The notes under the pieces were generated by a model that was not told the DNA's origin, made no database searches, and saw nothing but the letters and a program-made list of their open reading frames with translations. DNA of 64,000 bases from an uncultured Bacteroides sp. (GTDB lineage Bacteria > Bacteroidota > Bacteroidia > Cytophagales > Cyclobacteriaceae), in the NCBI GenBank assembly GCA_902168185.1, contig CABHOV010000046.1:1-64000 (forward strand), written 5' to 3'. Below are positions 25,847 to 35,541 of the stretch, piece by piece. Each line of letters begins with the position of its first letter. Positions within the stretch are counted from its first letter, which is position 1. Both the position numbers and the translations under genes were made by a program.

Positions 25847-28369
25847 ATGCTTTCATCCATAAAATTATATTGCTATGTACTCCTGCTTTTAGGCTTCGTG
25901 CCTTTGCACGCATCACCACCGGGAGGATTAAAGTTTCATGGCAGTGAGCAACCCATAAATCAACGGACCTCATACAATGTCTTTGGAAATAACACGGCTG
26001 AATTTTCCGGTTACTTTGATATAGAGTTCAACCTCTCCCTATATCCCAGAACAGAATTCGGATATATTCTGCGGATCAAAAACAAAGAAAGCAACAGGAT
26101 CTATAATCTATTTTATGATGGTCAGGGCGGCAATCTCGTCTTCAAATTCAATGAAGAGGGCAAGAGTAATCTGATCGTTGCTAGCATGGACCGCGAAGAA
26201 CTGCTCAACATGCATTGGTTTAAAATGAAGATTTCATTCGACCTGAAAAGTGACTCTGTAAAACTCATCATACACAATCAAACCTTTGGAGCCGAAAATA
26301 AAAATCTGCCTGACACGTATCATCCTATTATTCTTTTCGGCAAAAGCGATCATATCATTGATGTGCCTTCCTTCGCTATAAAAGATCTGTCTGTAGGTGG
26401 TCAGGAAAAGTATATGTTTGCATTGAATGAAAGTAAAGGCAATATCGTTTACGACATTGGCGGTGAAGCCATTGGTGAGGTTTCAAATCCGGAATGGTTA
26501 GTGAACGATGCATACCACTGGAGGTATAAAGCTTCTTTCAAATCCAAATCTGTAGCGGGTGCTAACTATAATTCCGAAAAGAAAGAGATCTATTATTTCA
26601 ACAGAGATTCATTGTATATATACAATGTACGATCAGGTAGTACGAACATTAAAGTCTTTCAGGACAAATGTCCCGTCAAACCTATACTGGGAACCAACTT
26701 CATCGACGAGCAACACAACAAACTATATTCGTATGAAGCTTACTATGCTCCTCCACAGGATAATTATGAGGGGCCTACTGTAGCGAGTCTCGACCTGGAT
26801 ACCTACCAATGGACTTCCGAAAGTTCTGAACAACTGACAAGTCCTCTGCATCACCATGGTTCGTACTTCAATCCTTTTACTCAGCAGTATACTATATTTG
26901 GTGGCTTTGGAAAAATGCGTTACAGTAAGGACTTTATCTCTTACGATTTGAATAAAAAGGGTTGGAGTACTGTGGAAGGTTTTACAGGAGACTTTCTATC
27001 ACCACGCTACTTCTCCTCAGTAGGATATTATAAAAGCACCAATTCCATATACATATTTGGCGGGATGGGGAACGAATCAGGAGAGCAAACTGTCGGAAGA
27101 AAATACTATTATGATCTCTATAAAATAGATTTGGACACCAGGCATGTTTCGAAGCTTTGGGAAATTCCATGGGAGCGCGACAATGTAGTTCCTGTAAGAG
27201 GAATGGTTATACTTGACGATTCCTGTTTTTATACCTTATGCTACCCTGAACACTTTACGGAATCACTTTTAAAGCTATACCGGTTTTCGTTGAAAGACGG
27301 AAGCTATCAAATACTGGGCGATTCAATTCCTATATTTTCAGACAAGATTACAACCAACGCTAATCTGTACTATGACAGCATGCTGAACAATATGTATGCA
27401 GTTGTTCAGGAATTTGATGACGATATCTCTTCCGACCTGAAAGTATATTCTTTATCCTTTCCTCCCCTTACAGCGGAAGAATTGGCAAATTATTCACGGG
27501 AGAAAAATCCCTATAGATGGGCCGTCATTATTCTTTCGTGCCTGTTGGTAACTGGGATTGGTTATGTTGTGTATAAAAGGGTAAGGCCTAAAAAACAGAC
27601 TAACGTTGAGGAAGACGTTCAACGTGAATCTATACCCACCACGAAAACGGAGACAACAACGCTATCGAATGCTATATATCTCTTCGGGGAATTCACGGTA
27701 CGCGACCGAAACAATCGGGATATTACTTATCTATTCAGCGCCCAGCTGAAGCAAATATTTTGTCTTATACTGGAATATAGCACTACGGAGGGCGGTATAG
27801 CATCGCAGCGACTCAGCAATATATTATGGCCAGACAAGCCTGCTGACAAAGTAAAGAATTCAAGAGGCGTTACGATAAATCACTTGCGCAAAGTACTCAG
27901 CGAACTTGATGGAATAGAATTAATTTATGACAAAGGGTATTTCAAAATAGAGCAATCTGCAGAATTCTATTGCGACTATTCCCGATGTATGGAAATCATT
28001 TCTACAAATGAGATTGAGACATATAGAGATGAACTGATTGAAATAGTATCACGTGGTAAATTCCTCCAGCTCTCAGATCATCCCCTATATGATTCATTTA
28101 AAGAAGAGATGGAAAAGAAACTCGAACCTGTGCTCCTGTTGGAAATGGAAAAAAGCTTTGAGGCTGAACTTTACCAGGCAACCATTGCTTTAGCAGATGC
28201 TCTTGCAAATATAGATCCGTTGAACGATGCAGCGCTGACTTTTCAAATTAAAGCGATGCAACGATTAAAGATGAACGATGAAGCCAGGCTCCGTTATCAG
28301 ACCTTTATAGTAGAGTATAAAAAAGTAATGGGGACTGATTATCCCCATCCTTATAAGAGTATAAATTAA
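25847..28369 (+). CDS. Membrane-spanning SARP-type regulator with LamG/Kelch sensor
   Basis: An 840-residue one-component regulator spanning the inner membrane. A signal-like segment (about 6-23, YCYVLLLLGFVPLHAS) is followed by a LamG/concanavalin-like domain (about 30-190), then Kelch-type propeller repeats (about 250-540; YTIFGGFGKM, SIYIFGGMGNE). One TM (about 558-578, RWAVIILSCLLVTGIGYVVY) leads to a cytoplasmic winged helix (about 605-700; NILWPDKPADKVKNSRGVTI) and a BTAD-like helical tail (about 705-840; ALANIDPLNDAALTFQIKAM). Winged helix plus BTAD is the SARP layout. The start was set at ATG 25847, before the signal segment; in-frame ATGs at 25796 and 25805 exist. It is convergent with the mannan PUL and is its likely activator. 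Confidence 0.85.
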   Translation: MLSSIKLYCYVLLLLGFVPLHASPPGGLKFHGSEQPINQRTSYNVFGNNTAEFSGYFDIEFNLSLYPRTEFGYILRIKNKESNRIYNLFYDGQGGNLVFKFNEEGKSNLIVASMDREELLNMHWFKMKISFDLKSDSVKLIIHNQTFGAENKNLPDTYHPIILFGKSDHIIDVPSFAIKDLSVGGQEKYMFALNESKGNIVYDIGGEAIGEVSNPEWLVNDAYHWRYKASFKSKSVAGANYNSEKKEIYYFNRDSLYIYNVRSGSTNIKVFQDKCPVKPILGTNFIDEQHNKLYSYEAYYAPPQDNYEGPTVASLDLDTYQWTSESSEQLTSPLHHHGSYFNPFTQQYTIFGGFGKMRYSKDFISYDLNKKGWSTVEGFTGDFLSPRYFSSVGYYKSTNSIYIFGGMGNESGEQTVGRKYYYDLYKIDLDTRHVSKLWEIPWERDNVVPVRGMVILDDSCFYTLCYPEHFTESLLKLYRFSLKDGSYQILGDSIPIFSDKITTNANLYYDSMLNNMYAVVQEFDDDISSDLKVYSLSFPPLTAEELANYSREKNPYRWAVIILSCLLVTGIGYVVYKRVRPKKQTNVEEDVQRESIPTTKTETTTLSNAIYLFGEFTVRDRNNRDITYLFSAQLKQIFCLILEYSTTEGGIASQRLSNILWPDKPADKVKNSRGVTINHLRKVLSELDGIELIYDKGYFKIEQSAEFYCDYSRCMEIISTNEIETYRDELIEIVSRGKFLQLSDHPLYDSFKEEMEKKLEPVLLLEMEKSFEAELYQATIALADALANIDPLNDAALTFQIKAMQRLKMNDEARLRYQTFIVEYKKVMGTDYPHPYKSIN

Positions 28370-28370
28370 A

Positions 28371-28421
28371 GTTATCCGTTGAGAGTTAAATGCCTTTATG
28401 CTTTTGATCTTAACGGATAAC
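28371..28421. terminator. Bidirectional terminator between regulator and PUL
   Basis: GTTATCCGTT (28371-28380) and AACGGATAAC (28412-28421) form a perfect 10-bp stem; further pairs (GAGA/TCTT, with one wobble) extend it inward. It starts one base after the regulator's stop codon and ends 11 bp before the stop of the last PUL gene, so it can end both convergent transcripts. Confidence 0.7.
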
Positions 28422-28432
28422 CAAACTGATCT

Positions 28433-30931
28433 TTACTTCTCCAGCATCTTAATAAAATAACCTCCCACTACCGACCGCGCTTGAAAGCCAACTTGTGTAG
28501 CACCCGGTGTTTCATACCAATCGCTCATCGGAACACGGTCAGGTGTTTCGGTAACAAAGCCGTATACCGGATCGATAAACCTCTGAAACGTTGCCGTATC
28601 ATTCGCCAATGTAGCAGTCCAAATTATCCAATCCGATTTGGTATAGGTTCTTCGGTTATCCAAAGGCAAACCATATTTGTTTTGCTTGGTAAGATAGTAA
28701 GCAACTTCTTTCTCCAAGACTTCTTTCGGGAAGATGCCAAGGTTTAATAACTTGTCCCAAACAAGATTATACTTCTGACTCCAGGTACCAGGCTGATCAA
28801 ATGTTAATCGGAAATGATCGCCATCGTCAGCCATCTTTACCCACTCCTGTGCCATCTTCTTGGCTTCAGAAGTATATTTCGCTGCTATATCTTTTTTACC
28901 AAGCATTTCTGCCAGTTTACCATACCCAGCTATACCCATGATAGCTTTTGCAGAAAGGTTTACGTTGTGTGCGAAATGCCCGGCGAAATCATCCGTGCAA
29001 AGTTGATTCTCCGGATCAAGACCATGTTCCAAAAGATAGTTAGCCCAGGTCGTCAGCGCTTCCCAATGCTTCTCTGCATAGTCAGCTTTACCTTCTACAT
29101 TGGCAATCGCTGTAGTAAGAATTAACATGTTTCCGCATTCCTCAACCGGCATATCACCACCATACGTTTGTCCGTTGGCTTGTGGATATGTACCTACATC
29201 ATGCGCTGCAAAGGGCTTGGTCCATTTACCACTTTCAGTATAGTAGAAGATCGGGTTCAACATTCCCTTCAATAACTCGGGATTATACTTCAGAAATAGC
29301 GGTGCAGAAGGATACGTGACATCCACTGTTCCGATAGAACCATTACTGAAATTCTCCTTCGACAAAAAGAGTGTATTGCCCTGATCATCCTTAACCAGCT
29401 TATGCGCAGCTATAGCCTGGCGGTACGCCAGCAAACAAAGACGTGCGTAATTCTCACCACCCGCCTTCAGCGCATCACTATATATCTTGCTGTCAAGTTC
29501 ATCACAACGGGCTATTATCTTCTCATAGTCGGTAGCAGCAGTAGCCATGGCGTTGTCAAAACTAACTTGCCCGCCTTTCGTCCACCATGCCTTCAGATTC
29601 TTCCCAAAGTACTGTATCGATTCAACATCATCATAGGCCAGCATCACATACCCTGCCGCCGGTGTTGAAGACACTTTCTTCAGATTGTCGGTATAGGCAA
29701 GCACCGGCATTGTGCCGGACATAACAGCCGTGATCTTATCTTTTGCAGAACTTATTTTTCCACTCTCCATAAACGATTTTTTCACCGTTGTGAAATCACC
29801 AATAGCCAGCGCGTTGTTTTCAGATTCCTGTGAAGCGAGATAAAAGTAGCCCCAGTCTATCCGAACGTTGTCACCCTTCTTTTGTAAGACAGGTTGTTCG
29901 GTAGTTCCGGTTTTTGCGAAGTGAATGCCTCCTGTCTTTCCGGTAGCAACTTCAACTTCCTGGTTCAATTCATTCACAGCCCACTCGGGTGTAGCCTCTA
30001 AATAAACCTGTACATCATGCGATTGACCATCGTTTGAGACTGCGCTATAGCTGATATAGTTTACAGGTCGCGAAAGCAAATCCAGATCATCCATCAACAA
30101 GGGCGATGCAAATTCCAGATGTAGATCTACAGGGCCACAAGTGAAATCATATTTAGTTTGAGTCGCAGTAATCTTTACACGCTTCTGCACTGCAGCTTGC
30201 GCAAAGATTGGTTTTTGACTACTCTCTGCGAAGAGACCGAAATCCACATAGGCCAAACCACCACGGTCAAGACAATGTGCTGCTATAACATTTTTGCCAT
30301 TGGTATTTAACAGACTCTTATCAAGCTTAACGGTGACATTGCTCTTGGCGTGGTTGCCCGTGTTCACGATCTGTGTCCCATTCAGGTACAATTCAAAATC
30401 ATCATCGTGCGAATAGATCAGATATAGTTCACCTTCATTTGCAGACAAGGTGAATTCTCTGCGCACCCAGATTTCTTTTGTTTGCCACGGTGTATTGGTT
30501 TCAAAAGTATTCGGCGTACCAAACCCTGCCTTACCAGTTTTCCACGATGCATCATTGAAGCCCGATTTCTCCCATCCCACTGCGGGTTGATTCGTTATAT
30601 ATTTACCTTCCCAGGCATCATATTTAGCATTGGGTAAAACAGGCTGCAATGGAATCTCTTCTTTTCCGAGGAAACGATAAACCTGTCCATCCACACGAAC
30701 AGCTCCGATCATCGAATGATTCCTGCCCGTCCAGTGCTTTACCGGAGTATCAAACAGTTGATCAGAAGTTGACCACGCGCTGGTATAGGGATCAATTGTT
30801 ATTAAGGGATATGCAGGCGCACGGAATTCCGAACCCGCTTCCTCCTCCTTTTTTGTTTCAGGCTGCGAGCAGGAAGCGAGAACCCCTACTATAACAATGG
30901 GCAGTATTCTACTTAAATATATCTTGAACAT
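28433..30931 (-). CDS. GtaA-like glutaminase-family lipoprotein (DUF4965/DUF5127/DUF1793)
   Basis: An 832-residue lipoprotein (lipobox VLASC, C about 20). It has the GtaA-type order: an N-terminal segment YPLITIDPYTSAWSTSDQLF (DUF4964), a DUF5127-like beta-sandwich with FASPLLMDDLDLLSRPVNYI, and a large alpha-helical DUF4965/DUF1793 part with TVDVTYPSAPLFLKYNPELL, HDVGTYPQANGQTYGGDMPV, NQLCTDDFAGHFAHNVNLSA and YTKSDWIIWTATLA. A galactose-binding-like insertion (about 115-235; WEKSGFNDASWKTGKAGFG, WVRREFTL, DDDFELYLNG) interrupts the N-terminal part. Fungal relatives are glutaminases; in PULs the activity of these proteins is unclear. It is the last gene of the mannan PUL, 24 bp after GH92. 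Confidence 0.87.
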   Translation of the reverse strand: MFKIYLSRILPIVIVGVLASCSQPETKKEEEAGSEFRAPAYPLITIDPYTSAWSTSDQLFDTPVKHWTGRNHSMIGAVRVDGQVYRFLGKEEIPLQPVLPNAKYDAWEGKYITNQPAVGWEKSGFNDASWKTGKAGFGTPNTFETNTPWQTKEIWVRREFTLSANEGELYLIYSHDDDFELYLNGTQIVNTGNHAKSNVTVKLDKSLLNTNGKNVIAAHCLDRGGLAYVDFGLFAESSQKPIFAQAAVQKRVKITATQTKYDFTCGPVDLHLEFASPLLMDDLDLLSRPVNYISYSAVSNDGQSHDVQVYLEATPEWAVNELNQEVEVATGKTGGIHFAKTGTTEQPVLQKKGDNVRIDWGYFYLASQESENNALAIGDFTTVKKSFMESGKISSAKDKITAVMSGTMPVLAYTDNLKKVSSTPAAGYVMLAYDDVESIQYFGKNLKAWWTKGGQVSFDNAMATAATDYEKIIARCDELDSKIYSDALKAGGENYARLCLLAYRQAIAAHKLVKDDQGNTLFLSKENFSNGSIGTVDVTYPSAPLFLKYNPELLKGMLNPIFYYTESGKWTKPFAAHDVGTYPQANGQTYGGDMPVEECGNMLILTTAIANVEGKADYAEKHWEALTTWANYLLEHGLDPENQLCTDDFAGHFAHNVNLSAKAIMGIAGYGKLAEMLGKKDIAAKYTSEAKKMAQEWVKMADDGDHFRLTFDQPGTWSQKYNLVWDKLLNLGIFPKEVLEKEVAYYLTKQNKYGLPLDNRRTYTKSDWIIWTATLANDTATFQRFIDPVYGFVTETPDRVPMSDWYETPGATQVGFQARSVVGGYFIKMLEK

Positions 30932-30955
30932 AAAGTGTATAGATGTTTTAACGGT

Positions 30956-33241
30956 TTACTTTTCATTGGAGAAAGAATACGGGAAGTCGGCTTTATCGAT
31001 TCCCCGCTTTTTATCAGGCGAAGCGCTCATCGTAAAGTTAATCACTGCACCTTTCATCAGGTCTTCGTGTGTCAGGTAATTTTTGGTGTATACTTTACCA
31101 TTTAACTTCATCTCCGATATATAGCGATTTTCTTTTGAATTGTTGACAGCTGCTATCGCGATCTCCTTCCCATTGTCAAGTTTGATTTTAACAGACTTGA
31201 ACAAAGGCGAGCCCATGATATATTCATTACTGCCCGGACATACCGGATAGAAACCTAACGCAGAAAAAACATACCACGCAGAAGTTTGTCCGTTGTCTTC
31301 ATCACCACAATATCCATCGGGTGTGGAAGCATAGAGCTTGTCCATGATCTCGCGCGCCCAGTACTGAGTTTTCCAAGGTTCGCCCGCATAGTTATACATA
31401 TATACCATGTGTTGAATTGGCTGATTGCCATGTGCATATTGCCCCATGTCCATCACTTGCATCTCACGCATTTCGTGAATCATCGAACGGCTTTCCATTC
31501 CTCTTGATCCTGGAATAATAAAAACAGAATCGAGCATCGTTACGAATTGTTTTTGCCCACCCATCAGATCAATCAAGCCTTGCGGATCATGAAAAACAGA
31601 CCATGAATAATGCCAGCTGTTTCCTTCTGTAAAATCGCGTCCCCAGTCGGTAGGTTTAAAAGCATCCGAGAAGGAACCATTGCTTGCACGACCAGCCATA
31701 AGTTTGCGTTTGGCATCATAGAGGTTCTTATAGTTTAAGGCTCTCTTCCGATATATATCTATTTCCTTCTGTGGTTTGTGAAGCGCTTTTCCCAAGCGAT
31801 ATATAGTCCAGTCATCATACGAATATTCCAGCGTACGCGCTACATTCTGATCAACGTCTACATCGTTCGGTATATACCCGTATTTATTATAGAGTTCATA
31901 CCCTTTCCTTCCCGAAGCTGAGACTTTGGGGTGTACATTGTTAGCGCCATGCTTCAATGCCTCCCACAACGTTTCAATATCATATCCACGCGCACCTTTC
32001 AGGTAAGCATCGGCAACAACAGACGCTGAGTTATTACCCACCATGATGTCGCGATGTCCCGGACTAGCCCACTCGGGAAGGAATCCACTTTCTTTATATG
32101 CATTCGCAAGACCTTCCTGCATCTTTGCGTTCTCAGAAGGGAATAAAAAATTCAGGAATGGGAACAGACTACGAAATGTATCCCAGAAACCTGTGTCCGT
32201 AAACATGTATCCCGGCAGTACTTTTCCATTATAGGGGCTGTAGTGTACGACTTTTCCGGCAGCATCGATCTCAGAAAAATTTCTCGGAAATAAAACTGAT
32301 CTATAGAATGAAGAATAGAATGTCCGGATGTTGTCAATGTTATCGTCTTCAACTTTGATTTTTCCCAATACATCGTTCCAACGTTGTTTTCCTTTGCTTA
32401 CAACTTTATCAAAATCGGCATCGCCTAATTCCTTCAAGTTGATCAATGCCTGCGCTTCACTTATAAAAGAAGATGCTACACGCGCATGTACCTGCTCATT
32501 GTCGGTTGTTGCAAAACCAATAATGGCTCCGGCATGATTTCCATTAAATTCCTTTTCACCCTCTGCAATTTTACCATCCTTGACAGCAGCAACATAAGAG
32601 AATGGTTTGTCGAAGATAATCACAAAATAATTTTTGAAATTATCAGGAACTCCTCCGCTATTGCGTGTAGTATACCCTATAATTTTTTTCTCTTCCGGTA
32701 TAACTTTCACATATGATCCTTTATCAAAAGCATCGGTAACAATAAACGAGTTTTTACTCGCAGGAAATGTGAAGCGGAACATTGCTGCTCTTTCTGTGGG
32801 AGCGATTTCCGTGGTTACATCGTGATCAGCTAAATGTACCCGGTAATAATAGGGTTTCGCAATTTCTGCTTTATGCGAAAACCAGCTTGCTCTTTCGTCT
32901 TCATTGAACACCGCTTTTCCGGTAAGCGGCATTAAAGAGAATTGTCCATAGTCATTCATCCACGGACTAGGCTGATGAGTTTGTTTAAATCCTCTGATCT
33001 TGTCGGCCGTATAGGTATACATCCAGCCATCCCCCATCTTGCCGGTTTGTGGAGACCAAAAATTCATCGCCCAAGGAAGAGCAACAGCAGGATATGTATT
33101 TCCGGTTGAAAGCTCAAATTTTGAATTCGTTCCTACCAGTGTGCTTACATAACTCACAGGATCTGAAACCTGCGCATTTACGTTCAGAATGAGACACCAC
33201 AAAAACAATGTTTGTCCTAATAATCTAATCTTCTTCATCAT
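30956..33241 (-). CDS. GH92-family exo-alpha-mannosidase
   Basis: A 761-residue exported enzyme (signal peptide 1-23, NVNAQ). GH92 enzymes are calcium-dependent inverting exo-alpha-mannosidases. The N-terminal beta-sandwich starts DPVSYVSTLVGTNSKFELST; the alpha/alpha barrel has GFWDTFRSLFPFLNFLFP, GHRDIMVGNNSASVVADAYL, EGNSWHYSWSVFHDPQGLID (E539, candidate acid) and DGYCGDEDNGQTSAWYVFSA (D647-E648-D649, candidate base region), then GFYPVCPGSNEYIMGSPLF. The usual GNEP motif reads GNQP here and the usual DDCGQM reads EDNGQT, so linkage preference may differ from well-studied members. It fits an alpha-mannan PUL together with the GH76 enzyme. Confidence 0.95.
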   Translation of the reverse strand: MMKKIRLLGQTLFLWCLILNVNAQVSDPVSYVSTLVGTNSKFELSTGNTYPAVALPWAMNFWSPQTGKMGDGWMYTYTADKIRGFKQTHQPSPWMNDYGQFSLMPLTGKAVFNEDERASWFSHKAEIAKPYYYRVHLADHDVTTEIAPTERAAMFRFTFPASKNSFIVTDAFDKGSYVKVIPEEKKIIGYTTRNSGGVPDNFKNYFVIIFDKPFSYVAAVKDGKIAEGEKEFNGNHAGAIIGFATTDNEQVHARVASSFISEAQALINLKELGDADFDKVVSKGKQRWNDVLGKIKVEDDNIDNIRTFYSSFYRSVLFPRNFSEIDAAGKVVHYSPYNGKVLPGYMFTDTGFWDTFRSLFPFLNFLFPSENAKMQEGLANAYKESGFLPEWASPGHRDIMVGNNSASVVADAYLKGARGYDIETLWEALKHGANNVHPKVSASGRKGYELYNKYGYIPNDVDVDQNVARTLEYSYDDWTIYRLGKALHKPQKEIDIYRKRALNYKNLYDAKRKLMAGRASNGSFSDAFKPTDWGRDFTEGNSWHYSWSVFHDPQGLIDLMGGQKQFVTMLDSVFIIPGSRGMESRSMIHEMREMQVMDMGQYAHGNQPIQHMVYMYNYAGEPWKTQYWAREIMDKLYASTPDGYCGDEDNGQTSAWYVFSALGFYPVCPGSNEYIMGSPLFKSVKIKLDNGKEIAIAAVNNSKENRYISEMKLNGKVYTKNYLTHEDLMKGAVINFTMSASPDKKRGIDKADFPYSFSNEK

Positions 33242-33310
33242 TTACTTTATTCTATTTCAACATTAAAATTTAATTCACATCTATATTCTCGTCTATACTT
33301 ATATACCTAA

Positions 33311-35515
33311 TCACCAGCTAATCTTTACCTGCACACCATCCGGATTGTTTTCAAACTTCAGAAAACAAGTTTTGCTCGAAGTGTCCCATGAAGATTCGGA
33401 TACCAACGATTTGCCTGCGGCATCCGTCACTTCAATTTTGTTCGCCTTCACAGGCAGGAGTATTCTCATTACGTTCGTAGTATTCAATGGACTTTTCGCT
33501 ATAAAAGAATATCCATTCTTCATTACCTTCTCCTCGTAAACTCTTGCAGCAGCAGCCAGCACCTGTGGTATCGCCGGATTTTTAACACTGTTGATATTAT
33601 ATAGAAATGCCTGTTCACCCGGCTTCACCTGCTTTTCATTTAATACTGGAATTTCGGGGTCAAACAAATCAATAAACTTTCCCCTCATGGTATAGGGAGA
33701 TTGATCTATATTTTCATCCACCACGGAAATGAGTTCGTAGGGCCCTCTTGTAAGCGCGAAATGATTTTTAAACTCAAGCTTACCTCCTACTGCTTTTGCT
33801 TCGTATAACTTCTTGATTGTGTTTACAAATTCTTCATCGCCATTCCCTTTAAGCACAAACTCCTTCGGATCGTTACGCATGATATATACTTTCCCTTTGC
33901 CATAGATATACTCACCTGCTCCAAAGGGGGCTTTCAAACCAAGCTTCATAAACAAATGTTCAGACGGAGCTTTGAAAGTATTTCCATTGGTATTCCACCA
34001 CTCCTGCACACTTTGAAAAGCATCTTCATCTCTGCCACAGTATAGAAGAACGCCACCGTTCTTTACCCAATCAGCGAGGTGATCATGCGCTGCTTTATCC
34101 ATTGGTTTCATGTTGGAATAAGACATGATCAGGATCTTTATATCCTTCCAGGTTTTGGCGAATGATGCATTTTCTATATGCACTGTCTTCACAGGAATGC
34201 CACGCTTTAACAAGGGCAGTGCTTGTCCATAGAAATTGGACAGCTGCGGATCTTCATAACCACTGTGTGTGGGGAATCGCTGAAACATCAATGAATTGGA
34301 CATGAGCACACCGATGCCTTGCGAACCGCTTACTTTATTTTCAGATAGCGGCATGTTGTTCAATGTATTGATCATGACTTGCATCTGTGTGGAGTAAAAA
34401 CGCGGGATCTGTTCTTTCTTATCGCTGTTGGCGCTCGTGCGATAATACCCCTCATATATGCGGTCAGGCCAGGGCATCACTTCGTAATCAGCGATCATCG
34501 GATAAAGCAATTGTGCAGTAAACGTTGCCTGATAATTTTTCTTATAGTCTGCCCAATCGCGTGGCCAGTCTTCTATAGGATCGGTAAGAAAAAACATCTT
34601 TCTCCCTGTTGGTGCAGTCATAGACTCCATGGATCCATATTCGAGAAAAGCAGCTTCAAATACGCGTTCTTTTATTTGCCCATTAAAGTAATTCGGCTCG
34701 CGTGACGTTCCAGTCCAAACCTGCGCTATATATCCATCCACACATGGTAAAGATGCTAGGCTGGCTTCAGGGCTGACGATCATCCACTGCGAATAATTTA
34801 CCAGCGAATGTGTTGGTACATAGCAACGGACATTCATTCCTTTACTCTTGCCATACGCTTTCGCATAGGTAAAACATTCGTTCAACGCCCGATAGTATAG
34901 ATGGTATTTTAACTTGTTGGACAAATATGTATTCTCGGCTGATTCATGTTGAGGTCTCCAGTCGAACCCGTAATAATCTTTCCACTCTCTTTTAAAAGCT
35001 GTGCTATAACCGGAGCGTGCCCAGAATTCAGGCTCTTCCAGAAATATAGCATCAATGCCTGCATCGATTACGCGCTTGATCACTTTCTCCTTCATATACT
35101 GTATGAAGTTCATGGACGGCACAATATAGGGAACCATGCGTCCATGCCACAACGTGTCACCTTTCTGTGTTACCTGCCCTTCATCAAGATGCTTCTTTCC
35201 ATCCCACTCCCCGGTGAAATAATCCTGGTACTCTCCCCAGGCGATGCCGGTCATAAAATGTGTAGTATATCCTTTGTCACGCCAGCTTTGAACACGTTGT
35301 TCAAAAGACATATTTCCTTTACCGTGGTGCTCTTTCACACTATACACTATAGCAACATCTGCTCTTACATCCGTTACAGGTTTCCACGGATTTGAAGTTT
35401 GAAAAGTAGTTTTCTCCTGCGACTGAGTTTGTGATTTCTTATCCTTTTGTTGAGACTGCGAATGTACTTGAAAACAAAGCGTCAACAGGAGATAAAGTAT
35501 AATCGTTTTTTGCAT
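33311..35515 (-). CDS. Probable glycoside hydrolase with GH42-like three-domain layout, family unclear
   Basis: A 734-residue exported protein (signal peptide 1-19) in the mannan PUL. The first about 390 residues look like a TIM barrel: MVPYIVPSMNFIQYMKEKVI followed by GIDAIFLEEPEFWARSGYS with E160, E161 and E163 as candidate catalytic acids, and later VDGYIAQVWTGTSREP. The next part (about 410-560) reads as a flavodoxin- or amidotransferase-like domain (QGIGVLMSNSLMFQR, KILIMSYSNMKPMDKAAHDH, NGGVLLYCGRDED), as in the trimerisation domain of GH42-type enzymes. The end is a beta-sandwich. I cannot give a GH number; GH164-like is a possibility. An exo-acting role on mannan side chains is inferred from context. 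Confidence 0.65.
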   Translation of the reverse strand: MQKTIILYLLLTLCFQVHSQSQQKDKKSQTQSQEKTTFQTSNPWKPVTDVRADVAIVYSVKEHHGKGNMSFEQRVQSWRDKGYTTHFMTGIAWGEYQDYFTGEWDGKKHLDEGQVTQKGDTLWHGRMVPYIVPSMNFIQYMKEKVIKRVIDAGIDAIFLEEPEFWARSGYSTAFKREWKDYYGFDWRPQHESAENTYLSNKLKYHLYYRALNECFTYAKAYGKSKGMNVRCYVPTHSLVNYSQWMIVSPEASLASLPCVDGYIAQVWTGTSREPNYFNGQIKERVFEAAFLEYGSMESMTAPTGRKMFFLTDPIEDWPRDWADYKKNYQATFTAQLLYPMIADYEVMPWPDRIYEGYYRTSANSDKKEQIPRFYSTQMQVMINTLNNMPLSENKVSGSQGIGVLMSNSLMFQRFPTHSGYEDPQLSNFYGQALPLLKRGIPVKTVHIENASFAKTWKDIKILIMSYSNMKPMDKAAHDHLADWVKNGGVLLYCGRDEDAFQSVQEWWNTNGNTFKAPSEHLFMKLGLKAPFGAGEYIYGKGKVYIMRNDPKEFVLKGNGDEEFVNTIKKLYEAKAVGGKLEFKNHFALTRGPYELISVVDENIDQSPYTMRGKFIDLFDPEIPVLNEKQVKPGEQAFLYNINSVKNPAIPQVLAAAARVYEEKVMKNGYSFIAKSPLNTTNVMRILLPVKANKIEVTDAAGKSLVSESSWDTSSKTCFLKFENNPDGVQVKISW

Positions 35516-35541
35516 GAATACTCATTATTATAATAAAACAA

